Shown here: one piece after another, positions 17,187 through 23,948 of the stretch | Position numbering within the stretch: the stretch's first letter is position 1 | Layout: the number at the start of each line of letters is the position of its first letter | From: Candidatus Trichofilum aggregatum | Lineage (GTDB): Bacteria; Chloroflexota; Anaerolineae; Promineifilales; Promineifilaceae | Length of the DNA stretch: 34,922 nucleotides | Assembly (NCBI GenBank): GCA_016716885.1 | Contig: JADJUV010000116.1 | Location: 1 to 34,922 of the forward strand | Reading direction: 5' to 3' | The notes under the pieces: model-generated | Seen by the model: the letters and a program-made list of their open reading frames with translations, nothing else | What the model was told of the DNA's origin: nothing | The model's database searches: none | Made by a program: the position numbers and the translations under genes

Positions 17187-17836
17187 GACTGACCCAAAAT
17201 ACCCTCGTGGACGGGGCAATCATATTGAATATGGCGTTGGCACGCGGCCGCGATATCTACCGCGACTGGTACACCCATCCGGCGCAAGGCACGTGTCAAA
17301 TGGCACAAGGGAAACCCCATCACCCCGGCAAAACAACCATCCAGGCGGATCACAGGCTGAAATTCGGGATGTTGAATGGCATAGGCCCCAGCTTTGTCTA
17401 ATGGATCACCGGTGGCAATATAGACGGCAATTTCGGCATCGCTGTAATCGCGCATGGGCACGGGCACAGTGGCAACATCGGTAATGGTTTGCCCCGTGGC
17501 CGTGTTAAGCAAAACCAGGCCGGTATGGACATAATGAATGCGGCCGCGTAATGCCTGTAACATCTGCCAGGCCGCGGCCGCGTTGGCTGGTTTATTGAGC
17601 ATCTGCCCATCCAGCGCCACCGTCGTATCTGAGGCAATGATAATGGCTGGCGACTCACAGCGGGCGGCAATCGTTACGGCCTTCAAATGGGCCGTGGCTA
17701 CTACATTCGCGGCCGGATCAGGGTCGGTAATAGAATCCTCATCTGCATCCGCCACCATCACCCGGAAGGGCAAACCCAATAATCGAAGTAGCTCCTGGCG
17801 TCGAGGTGACGCCGAAGCCAGGATTAACTCACGCAT
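17183..17836 (-). CDS. maf: Maf nucleoside triphosphate pyrophosphatase
   Basis: 217 residues with the Maf signature LILASASPRRQELLRLLG at the N-terminus, the ASDTTVALDGQMLNKP segment near 70-85, and DPLDKAGAYAIQ near 150. Family role: hydrolyses non-canonical or excess pyrimidine nucleotides (dTTP/UTP-type) to monophosphates. ATG 17836 places the motif at residue 3-4; a GTG three codons upstream is possible. The start is only 25 bases beyond the rplL terminator hairpin, so expression is by read-through or a hidden promoter. Three GCGGCCGC copies lie inside. Confidence 0.93.
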   Translation of the reverse strand: MRELILASASPRRQELLRLLGLPFRVMVADADEDSITDPDPAANVVATAHLKAVTIAARCESPAIIIASDTTVALDGQMLNKPANAAAAWQMLQALRGRIHYVHTGLVLLNTATGQTITDVATVPVPMRDYSDAEIAVYIATGDPLDKAGAYAIQHPEFQPVIRLDGCFAGVMGFPLCHLTRALRRMGVPVAVDIAAACQRHIQYDCPVHEGILGQS

Positions 17837-17860
17837 AACCTGCACCTGGGCTGGAAAACA

Positions 17861-17888
17861 AAAAGGCCAGCAACATGGCTGGCCTTTT
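17861..17888 (-). terminator. Intrinsic terminator of the rplJL operon
   Basis: A perfect 11-base stem, AAAAGGCCAGC with GCTGGCCTTTT, and a six-base loop. On the minus strand it is followed by TTTTTGTTTT. It lies 22 bases after the rplL stop. Confidence 0.9.
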
Positions 17889-17909
17889 GTTTACCAATGA
17901 AAGAAAAAA

Positions 17910-18296
17910 CTATTTGACTTCGACAGACGCACCGGCCGCTTCCAGCTTGGCTTTGGCATCGGCGGCGGCTTCTTTGGTCACAGCTTCCATGATGGTGCTG
18001 GGAGTCCCTTCGACCACGTCTTTGGCTTCTTTCAAGCCCAGGCCGGTGAGGGCACGGACTTCTTTGATGACGTTGATCTTTTTGTCACCAGCGCCGGTGA
18101 GGATGACGTTGAACTCGGTTTGTTCTTCAACTTCTTCCACCGGGGCGGCGGCGGCAGCGCCCATAGGCATCATACCCATGGCAACGGGTGCGGCCGCGCT
18201 CACACCCCATTTCTCTTCCAACATCTTGGTCAGCTCAGCGGCTTCTAACAGAGTCAGGCTACTGAGGTCATCTACTAATTTTGCTAAATCAGCCAT
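17910..18296 (-). CDS. rplL: 50S ribosomal protein L7/L12
   Basis: 128 residues: N-terminal dimerisation helices (LAKLVDDLSSLTLLEAAELT), Ala/Met/Gly-rich hinge (AAAAPVAMGMMPMGAAAAAP) and the globular C-terminal domain (EKTEFNVIL-type start, then VRALTGLGLKEAKDVVEG). This is the multi-copy stalk protein that recruits translation factors. It follows rplJ by about 80 bases under the L10 leader and has a fair ribosome site (GGAGAAAA). The hinge is unusually rich in Met and Gly. Confidence 0.97.
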   Translation of the reverse strand: MADLAKLVDDLSSLTLLEAAELTKMLEEKWGVSAAAPVAMGMMPMGAAAAAPVEEVEEQTEFNVILTGAGDKKINVIKEVRALTGLGLKEAKDVVEGTPSTIMEAVTKEAAADAKAKLEAAGASVEVK

Positions 18297-18374
18297 TGTG
18301 ATTTTTCTCCTATCCTATTTAAGGTTGAATGTTAATTGTTGTTGACAATCAATGTCATTTGTAGGTGAACCCCA

Positions 18375-18920
18375 TTAGGCAGCCGCTTCTGCTTCTGCTG
18401 ATTCATCCTTACGTACATACGCATCAAGCACATTGACGACCTGACGCACACCACCGGCGATAACGCTGGCAACATTGCGAGCTGGCGCACTGATAACACC
18501 GATCAACTGGGCACGCAATTGGTCGAGACTTGGTAATTTAGACAGTGCTTCTACATCTTTGATGGATAAAATGTTTTTACCCAGTACACCACCCTTCACT
18601 GTCATCAAATCTTCTTTCTTGGCAAAGTCCAACAAGGTTTTGGCCAAAGTAGGAGCATCGCCAAAAGAGAACCCGGTCGCTAATTGGCCGATCATCTCCT
18701 CTTGCGGCGTGCCCATGCCGACTTCTTCCAGGGCCTTGAGCAGTAGCGTATTCTTGGTAACATACACCACGCCACCCACTTTACGCGCTTCGGCACGTAG
18801 GTCCTGCAACTTTTGTACGCTTAGCCCTTTATATTCGGCAATAAAAACGGCATCCGACTTTTTGAGCAGGTCAACGTACTTCGCTAGTAACTCTTCTTTA
18901 CGTTCACGTGTAATAGCCAA
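18375..18920 (-). CDS. rplJ: 50S ribosomal protein L10
   Basis: 181 residues: N-terminal rRNA-binding domain (ADAVFIAEYKGLSVQKLQDL-like segment, KVGGVVYVTKNTLLLKAL) and the C-terminal helix that anchors L12 dimers. The start is TTG at 18920, fixed by the strong AGGAGGTGA site six bases before it; no ATG is nearby. L10 with L12 represses this operon through the leader at 19032-19190. The C-terminus ends in an acidic Ala/Glu tail. Confidence 0.97.
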   Translation of the reverse strand: MAITRERKEELLAKYVDLLKKSDAVFIAEYKGLSVQKLQDLRAEARKVGGVVYVTKNTLLLKALEEVGMGTPQEEMIGQLATGFSFGDAPTLAKTLLDFAKKEDLMTVKGGVLGKNILSIKDVEALSKLPSLDQLRAQLIGVISAPARNVASVIAGGVRQVVNVLDAYVRKDESAEAEAAA

Positions 18921-19031
18921 AGGTAATCACCTCCTCGTGGCTTTAGGATAAACTCGTCTTACATCTGTTCACGACCGACTCTAATCGGTTACAAGTGAGG
19001 ATGAAGACGAACTTAATCATATTAAAAGCAC

Positions 19032-19066
19032 AAAAAAATCCTCACACCCACCGGGTATGAGGATTT
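19032..19066 (-). terminator. Attenuator at the end of the L10 leader
   Basis: AAATCCTCA plus TACCC pairs with GGGTG plus TGAGGATTT around GGT, followed on the minus strand by a run of T. It stands 112 bases before the rplJ TTG, so it must be read through for rplJL expression. Confidence 0.85.
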
Positions 19067-19190
19067 GAACGTACTCCAGACAAAAGACAGGCAAAACCCG
19101 TCCACTTTGTATGGCTTATTCGTCCAATCCCCACCTCGGCTGGTCATTAAGTGGTTTTAACCACCACACCAACTGTCTTAAGCAGAGAAT
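19032..19190 (-). promoter_or_regulatory. L10 ribosomal leader (rplJL autoregulatory RNA)
   Basis: Between rplA and rplJ the minus strand reads CTGCTTAAGACAG (19173-19185 in plus coordinates), GGTTAAAACC, CTTAATGACC and AGCCGAGGT in the order and spacing of the known L10 leader of Firmicutes and relatives, ending in a strong hairpin with T-run at 19032-19066. Excess L10-L12 is expected to bind and favour termination. Recognised by motif recall; an Rfam covariance search would settle it. Confidence 0.8.
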
Positions 19191-19256
19191 CGCGCTATCG
19201 CACAGCGCTGACTTTCATAAAGCCTGGTTATTTAATTGGGTAAAACAGGTAAATCA

Positions 19257-19958
19257 TTAGGACGTGGCTTCCATGGTATCCATGTGAATGCCAGGCCCCA
19301 TGGTGTTGGCCATAACCATACGGCGGATATAAATACCTTTCGCGGCCGCGGGGCGAGCACGCTTTACCACACTAATCAATGTGTTCAGGTTATCCAATAA
19401 CTGCTCTTCACCAAAGCTGGCTTTACCAACCGGTACATGGATGTTTCCGGTACGATCAACGCGGAACTCCACACGACCAGCTTTTGCTTCTTCGATTAAG
19501 CGGGGCACATCCGGGCCAGGTGCCACGGTGCCGGCACGGGGATTCGGCATCAAACCACGGGGACCTAACACACGTCCCAACCGACCCACTTTACCCATCA
19601 TCGAAGGCACAGCGATAGCTACATCAAAATCTGTCCAGCCTTCTTGAATTTTCTTGATCATCTCATCGTCGGCCACCAGGTCTGCTCCGGCTTCTAAAGC
19701 AATACGAGCATCTTCACCTTCAGCAAAGACCAGTACGCGCACTGTTTTGCCCAAGCCGTGAGGCATGACCACCACTTCACGAATTTGCTGATCCGCATGG
19801 CGAGGGTCAACCCCCAAGCGCATATGTACTTCTACCGTGGGGTCAAATTTGGTTGTAACCGTTTCTTTGATGAGCTTAATCGCTTCAAGACGGGTGTAAC
19901 TTTTTTGAGGGTCTATCTTCGCGGCCGCGGCCACATATTTTTTTCCGTGTTTTGCCAT
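19257..19958 (-). CDS. rplA: 50S ribosomal protein L1
   Basis: 233 residues with L1 hallmarks: GKKYVAAAAKI start, VEVHMRLGVDPRHADQQIR near 40-55, VMPHGLGKTVRVLVFAEG, MMGKVGRLGRVLGPRGLMPNP in pieces near 125-140 and the C-terminal IRRMVMANTMGPG. It builds the mobile L1 stalk and is a translational repressor. I choose ATG 19958 (MAKHGKKY) because GAGG lies eight bases upstream; a GTG two codons earlier overlaps that site. A likely L1 binding hairpin precedes it. Confidence 0.97.
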   Translation of the reverse strand: MAKHGKKYVAAAAKIDPQKSYTRLEAIKLIKETVTTKFDPTVEVHMRLGVDPRHADQQIREVVVMPHGLGKTVRVLVFAEGEDARIALEAGADLVADDEMIKKIQEGWTDFDVAIAVPSMMGKVGRLGRVLGPRGLMPNPRAGTVAPGPDVPRLIEEAKAGRVEFRVDRTGNIHVPVGKASFGEEQLLDNLNTLISVVKRARPAAAKGIYIRRMVMANTMGPGIHMDTMEATS

Positions 19959-19969
19959 TTTCACACCTC

Positions 19970-20001
19970 GTGGTTATATCGGTCCTTACAGACCTCCCAC
20001 C
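19970..20001 (-). promoter_or_regulatory. Probable L1 binding hairpin upstream of rplA
   Basis: On the minus strand GGTGG-GA-GGTC-TGTAAG-GACC-GATATA-ACCAC forms two stems (GTGG/CCAC and GGTC/GACC) separated by an asymmetric internal loop. This mimics the L1 site on 23S rRNA and L1 leaders of other bacteria. It ends eleven bases before the rplA ATG, covering the approach to the ribosome site. Confidence 0.55.
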
Positions 20002-20101
20002 ATTCACTAAATCACCGTAACAACTTACTGGTTTGTCACTAGAACCAACTTTTTATCATAATCATGACAAAGCTGGGTTCTCAGCACCGTTGGGTCAGTT
20101 A

Positions 20102-20527
20102 CTAATCAACAATAGTTAATCCCATGCTACGGGCTGTTCCAGCGATAATCTTTATTGCTCCATCTACATCAAGAGCATTAAGGTCCTTCATTTTCAGTTC
20201 AGCAATTTCCCGAACTTGCTTCTGTGTGACCTTTCCCGCTTTTTCTTGTAGCGGAGAAGCCGATCCCTTAGGAACACCCGCTGCTTTCTTTAACAGCTCA
20301 GCTGCCGGGGATGTCTTCAACACAAAAGTGAAGCTGTTATCAGCAAAAACCGTCACTTCAACGGGGACAACCTGACCAATCTGATTACCGGTTTTGGCAT
20401 TGTATTCTTTGCAAAACTGCATCAGATTAATGCCCTGCGGGCCTAAAGCTGTACCCACAGGCGGGGCAGGGGTTGCCTTCCCACCCACAATTTGAATTTT
20501 GACAATCGTCTTAATTTTTTTTGCCAT
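20102..20527 (-). CDS. rplK: 50S ribosomal protein L11
   Basis: 141 residues: KTIVKIQIVGGKATPAPPVG, then TALGPQGINLMQFCKEYNAKT, VPVEVTVFADNSFTF, and the rRNA-binding C-terminal domain ending GTARSMGLTIVD. It sits at the GTPase-associated centre. A good GGAGGTTAG site precedes ATG 20527. Standard order nusG-rplK-rplA; no octamer copies inside, unlike most neighbours further away. Confidence 0.98.
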   Translation of the reverse strand: MAKKIKTIVKIQIVGGKATPAPPVGTALGPQGINLMQFCKEYNAKTGNQIGQVVPVEVTVFADNSFTFVLKTSPAAELLKKAAGVPKGSASPLQEKAGKVTQKQVREIAELKMKDLNALDVDGAIKIIAGTARSMGLTIVD

Positions 20528-20634
20528 TTCTAACCTCCGGGGAGTTCAAACGCCTGCCATGTAGACAAGCTCCTCCTTTCCGTACTAAACCTTATGGGTT
20601 CCCAAGTCTTTACTCAATCAACTGAGTTCCCGTT

Positions 20635-21222
20635 TTACACTTTTTCCACATGCAGGAAGTCCAGTTCAACCGGTGTTTCCCGCCCAAAAAACGAAACCAA
20701 AACCCGTACCTTTGCTCGGTCCGGATCAATTTCCCGCACTGAACCGATAAAATCAGCAAACGGGCCAGCCCCAATTCGCACCTTATCCCCAACCTGGAAG
20801 TCAAACTTCATCTTTGGAGCTTCCGCTTCCATGCGGTTCATAATTTTAGCGACTTCGTCAGGTCGTAAGGGTGTAGGTTCATTCCCCATTCCCACAAAGC
20901 CTGTAACGCCTGGTGTGTTGCGTACAACATACCAGGAATCCTCGCTCATAACCATTTGCACCAAAATATAGCCAGGGAAAACACGGCGCTCTACTTTACG
21001 CCGCTTGCCATCCTTAATTTCAATCTCTTCTTCCGTGGGCACAACCACATCAAAAATCTTGTCTTGCATGCCCATCGTTTCGATACGTTGTTCAATGCTG
21101 TGACGTACCTTATTTTCATACCCTGAGTAGCAATGAACAACAAACCATGACCGACCGTCATCAGGAATGAACTTTTCTTCTTTTGCAGGGACTGCCTTTT
21201 TTTCTTCGGTGGGATTGCTCAT
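20635..21222 (-). CDS. nusG: Transcription termination/antitermination factor NusG
   Basis: 195 residues: an N-terminal charged extension of about 25 residues, the NGN domain (WFVVHCYSGYENKV, RRVFPGYILVQMVM, VRNTPGVTGFVG) and a C-terminal KOW domain (VGDKVRIGAGPFADFIGSV). It links RNA polymerase with Rho or the ribosome. ATG 21222 follows GAGGTTAAG. secE lies 22 bases upstream, the usual pair. Confidence 0.97.
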   Translation of the reverse strand: MSNPTEEKKAVPAKEEKFIPDDGRSWFVVHCYSGYENKVRHSIEQRIETMGMQDKIFDVVVPTEEEIEIKDGKRRKVERRVFPGYILVQMVMSEDSWYVVRNTPGVTGFVGMGNEPTPLRPDEVAKIMNRMEAEAPKMKFDFQVGDKVRIGAGPFADFIGSVREIDPDRAKVRVLVSFFGRETPVELDFLHVEKV

Positions 21223-21244
21223 GGCTTAACCTCGTTCTATTGGC

Positions 21245-21541
21245 TTAAATGCCACCTAACAAACGGATCAACGCCCCCACTAGCGTTGAGAAAACAAAAT
21301 CCAACGCGCCCAAGAACAATGCAAACGCAATTGTTACGGCAATCACGACACCTGTAAGACGTTGCGACTCTTCCCGGGTAGGCCAGGTAACGCGGCGCAA
21401 TTCACCCCGAGTTTCACGGTAATAACGACTAATACCCTCTGAAAAGCGAGTCAGAGCATTCTCACCCTGATTTTTTTGCGGTTTATCTTTTTCAGGGGAC
21501 CGGCTCTTATCTTTACCTTTTTCTACTTTTACTTCAGCCAT
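21245..21541 (-). CDS. secE: Preprotein translocase subunit SecE
   Basis: 98 residues: a charged Lys/Glu-rich N-terminus of about 30 residues, the amphipathic segment RYYRETRGELRRVTWPTREES and one C-terminal membrane helix (LTGVVIAVTIAFALFLGALDFVF). The RRVTWPTREE motif is diagnostic. It partners SecY in the membrane. The gene lies between tRNA-Trp and nusG. Confidence 0.96.
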   Translation of the reverse strand: MAEVKVEKGKDKSRSPEKDKPQKNQGENALTRFSEGISRYYRETRGELRRVTWPTREESQRLTGVVIAVTIAFALFLGALDFVFSTLVGALIRLLGGI

Positions 21542-21656
21542 GGCGCCATTTTCCTTTCCATCTCCCTCATATGTCCGATGGCTTCATCACAACCTTCTGA
21601 ATTGTCAACAATGGGTGTGAAGGAACGAACCGAGGTGGGTAACGATGAAGTTAAAA

Positions 21657-21729
<73 letters not shown>

Positions 21730-21750
21730 AGAACACCCTACTAGTTTACT

Positions 21751-21915
21751 TTACCGGGTCTCACGATGCAATTGATGTTGACGGCATCGTGGGCAGTACT
21801 TCTTAAACTCCAGGCGACTTGGATCGTTACGGCGATTCTTTTCCGTAATGTAGTTTCGTTCTTTGCACTCAACACACTGAAGGGTAATGTGTGTACGCAC
21901 TGCTTTTTTAGCCAT
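21751..21915 (-). CDS. rpmG: 50S ribosomal protein L33
   Basis: 54 residues, MAKKAVRTHITLQCVECKER at the start, then NYITEKNRRNDPSRLEFKKY and CPRCRQHQLHRETR. Two CxxC pairs (14/17 and 41/44) mark the zinc-binding form of L33. A longer frame over this region in another phase is a shadow. It lies between the tuf terminator hairpin and tRNA-Trp, the usual site. Confidence 0.96.
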   Translation of the reverse strand: MAKKAVRTHITLQCVECKERNYITEKNRRNDPSRLEFKKYCPRCRQHQLHRETR

Positions 21916-21934
21916 TGCTTTATCCTCAAAAACA

Positions 21935-21968
21935 GATAGCTGAGTAATGATTTCATTACTCAGCTATC
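21935..21968 (-). terminator. Hairpin between tuf and rpmG
   Basis: A 16-base perfect stem GATAGCTGAGTAATGA / TCATTACTCAGCTATC with a two-base loop, then TGTTTTTGAGG on the minus strand. The T-run is short, so termination may be partial. It begins 18 bases after the tuf stop. Confidence 0.75.
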
Positions 21969-21986
21969 CAGTTGTAGCAAAATCAG

Positions 21987-23189
21987 TTACTTAAAGATTT
22001 GGGTGATGACGCCAGCCCCGACAGTCAAACCACCTTCACGGATGGCAAACCGACTGCCATCTTCCAATGCCACAGGCGTAATCAGCTTCACCTTCATCCG
22101 CACATTGTCCCCAGGCATCACCATCTCTACCCCTTCAGGTAACGTGATTTCCCCGGTCACATCCAATGTCCGAATGTAGAACTGCGGCCGATACCCCGGA
22201 AAGAATGCCTTATGCCGTCCCCCTTCATCTTTGCGCAGCACGTACACTTCACACTCAAATTCGGTGTGCGGTGTGATGCTGTTCGGTTTCGCCAACACCA
22301 TCCCCCGCTCGATTTCTTCGCGTTGTACCCCGCGCAGCAGAAGACCGGCATTGTCGCCCGCTTCTACTTTGTCCAGGATCTTGTGGAACATTTCCATCGA
22401 CGTCACGATGACTTTGCGCTTAGTTTCGCTTAGCCCCACAATCTCGACTTCATTGTTCGGTAGCAGGCTCCCCCGTTCTACCCGACCCGTCACGACGGTG
22501 CCGCGTCCTTTGATGCTGAAGACGTCTTCTACTGGCATCAGGAACGGTTTGTCTACTTCACGAACTGGTTGGGGAATGTATTCATCTACCACCCGCATTA
22601 GTTCTAAAATGGGCGCATATTCCGGAGCGTTGGGGTCGTTGCTATTGCATTCCAAGGCCACCAGAGCACTGCCGCGTACAATTGGGGTGTCGCTGCCAGG
22701 GAAGTTGTAGCTGTCCAACAGTTCACGCAGTTCCAGCTCGACCAATTCCAGCAATTCTTCGTCGTCCATCATGTCGCATTTGTTCAGAAAGACGACCATA
22801 GCCGGTACTTCGACCTGCCGCGCCAGCAGAACGTGTTCACGAGTCTGGGGCATGGGTCCATCAGGAGCCGCTACCACTAGAATGGCCCCGTCCATCTGGG
22901 CGGCACCGGTGATCATGTTCTTGATGTAGTCCCGATGTCCCGGACAATCTACGTGAGCGTAGTGTCGGTTTTCGGTTTCATACTCCACATGGGTGATGGA
23001 GATGGTGATACCGCGCTCTTTTTCTTCGGGCGCGTTGTCAATCTGATCATAGGCCGTGTACTTGGCCTGTCCTTTCAACCCCAGCACTTTGGTGATGGCC
23101 GCCGTCAGGCTGGTTTTCCCGTGGTCAATATGACCGATTGTGCCGATGTTGCAGTGTGGTTTCTCGCGTGCGAATTTTACTTTGGCCAT
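21987..23189 (-). CDS. tuf: Elongation factor Tu
   Basis: 400 residues. GTPase motifs GHIDHGKTSL (P-loop), RGITIS (switch I), DCPGHRDY (switch II) and NKCDM, then domains II and III (FLMPVEDVFSIKGRGTVVTG, HTEFECEVYVL, PGYRPQFYIRTLDVTG). It delivers aminoacyl-tRNA to the ribosome. ATG 23189 follows GAGAGGGATG. It shares a transcript with the three tRNAs directly upstream, like the tRNA-tufB operon of enterics. Confidence 0.98.
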   Translation of the reverse strand: MAKVKFAREKPHCNIGTIGHIDHGKTSLTAAITKVLGLKGQAKYTAYDQIDNAPEEKERGITISITHVEYETENRHYAHVDCPGHRDYIKNMITGAAQMDGAILVVAAPDGPMPQTREHVLLARQVEVPAMVVFLNKCDMMDDEELLELVELELRELLDSYNFPGSDTPIVRGSALVALECNSNDPNAPEYAPILELMRVVDEYIPQPVREVDKPFLMPVEDVFSIKGRGTVVTGRVERGSLLPNNEVEIVGLSETKRKVIVTSMEMFHKILDKVEAGDNAGLLLRGVQREEIERGMVLAKPNSITPHTEFECEVYVLRKDEGGRHKAFFPGYRPQFYIRTLDVTGEITLPEGVEMVMPGDNVRMKVKLITPVALEDGSRFAIREGGLTVGAGVITQIFK

Positions 23190-23296
23190 TGTTTTACATC
23201 CCTCTCTACAAACTACAAATTCGACTTAGTCAACAGGGGCACAAAGGCCCCTTTCATAATAATACCCCGTCTACCCTTGGGGCAGACGGGGTAGAA

Positions 23297-23369
23297 AGCC
23301 CACGATGGGACTTGAACCCATGACCTCATTCTTACCAAGAATGTGCTCTGCCAACTGAGCTACGTGGGC
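23297..23369 (-). tRNA. tRNA-Thr (anticodon GGT)
   Basis: Acceptor GCCCACG/CGTGGGC, D arm GCTC...GAGC, anticodon stem CATTC/GAATG around TTGGTAA, T arm ATGGG-TTCAAGT-CCCAT. 73 bases, no encoded CCA. It lies 107 bases before tuf; that spacer has two GC-rich hairpins (including TACCCCGTCT/AGACGGGGTA), probably processing sites. Confidence 0.96.
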
Positions 23370-23405
23370 GGACAAAATTGAAAAAGCAGGAACTTTTTCA
23401 GAAGG

Positions 23406-23488
23406 TGGGCCAGGTAGGACTCGAACCTACGGAGGCTATCGCCAGCGGATTTACAGTCCGCCCCCTTTGCCGCTCGGGACACTGACCC
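23406..23488 (-). tRNA. tRNA-Tyr (anticodon GTA)
   Basis: Acceptor GGGTCAG/CTGGCCC (one G-T pair), D arm with CCC/GGG, anticodon stem GCGGA/TCCGC around CTGTAAA, a long variable arm as expected for bacterial tRNA-Tyr, and T arm GTAGG-TTCGAGT-CCTAC. Discriminator A. About 83 bases. Confidence 0.93.
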
Positions 23489-23516
23489 AGGATAAACTTT
23501 TTAATTGTCGGCCCAG

Positions 23517-23589
23517 AGCCAACGATGGGACTTGAACCCATAACCTATGCTTTACAAAAGCATTGCTCTGCCGATTGAGCTACGTTGGC
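23517..23589 (-). tRNA. tRNA-Thr (anticodon TGT)
   Basis: Acceptor GCCAACG/CGTTGGC, D arm GCTC...GAGC, anticodon stem ATGCT/AGCAT around TTTGTAA, T arm ATGGG-TTCAAGT-CCCAT. First gene of the tRNA-tuf cluster. Its T arm equals that of the other tRNA-Thr. Confidence 0.96.
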
Positions 23590-23815
23590 ATGGTAGGCCC
23601 AATATTAACAAATAGGTGCTTTTGCAACACCGGATTGCAAGTATAGCAACTCCGCTTATTTCGTCAACAGGAAAAAAGTGCGGGGCGACCCAGGGTGGGG
23701 ACTTATAAAGGGTTGGGCGTTGCCCGCGAAAAAGATATCCTTTGGCGGGAACGTTAGGGAGACGGGTTTATTTTGGCGAGCATGCAATCCCACTCCGATG
23801 AAAGATGAATTTGCC

Positions 23816-23843
23816 TTGAATCTTTGGTTGACCGTGCTATAAT
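23816..23843 (+). promoter_or_regulatory. Candidate nusA promoter
   Basis: TTGAAT (23816-23821), 16-base spacer, perfect TATAAT (23838-23843). Start predicted near 23850, giving a leader of about 100 bases that contains the hairpin at 23875-23906. Confidence 0.6.
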
Positions 23844-23874
23844 TCTGGCAGTTAGTCCTCTATAGTTTTGGTGC

Positions 23875-23906
23875 AAAAAGTGGGTTTCCCCCACTTTTTT
23901 GTTTTT
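23875..23906 (+). terminator. Attenuator-type terminator in the nusA leader
   Basis: AAAAAGTGGG-TTTCC-CCCACTTTTT stem followed by T-rich TGTTTTT. It lies after the predicted start and 42 bases before the nusA ATG, so it fits transcription attenuation of the operon, possibly by NusA itself. It could also stop an upstream transcript. Confidence 0.75.
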
Positions 23907-23948
23907 AGCGATGAAATGTATCTCATGTGATGGTAAGGTCAGGCTAGA

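Larger units (their letters stand above)
23590..23948. other. Divergent regulatory region between tRNA-tuf and nusA
   Basis: 359 bases. To the left it must carry the promoter of the minus-strand tRNA-tuf operon; a TTGCAA box with TAATAT downstream is a weak match. To the right it has the nusA promoter and attenuator, listed separately. No coding frame is convincing, and no rimP gene is present where it usually precedes nusA. Confidence 0.5.

Noticed and set aside
21741..21956. Minus-strand 71-residue frame over L33
   Set aside because: Wrong phase; the L33 frame at 21751-21915 has both CxxC motifs and a proper start.
22141..22200. Possible octamer copy in tuf
   Set aside because: It reads GCGGCCGA, one base off, so it was not counted.
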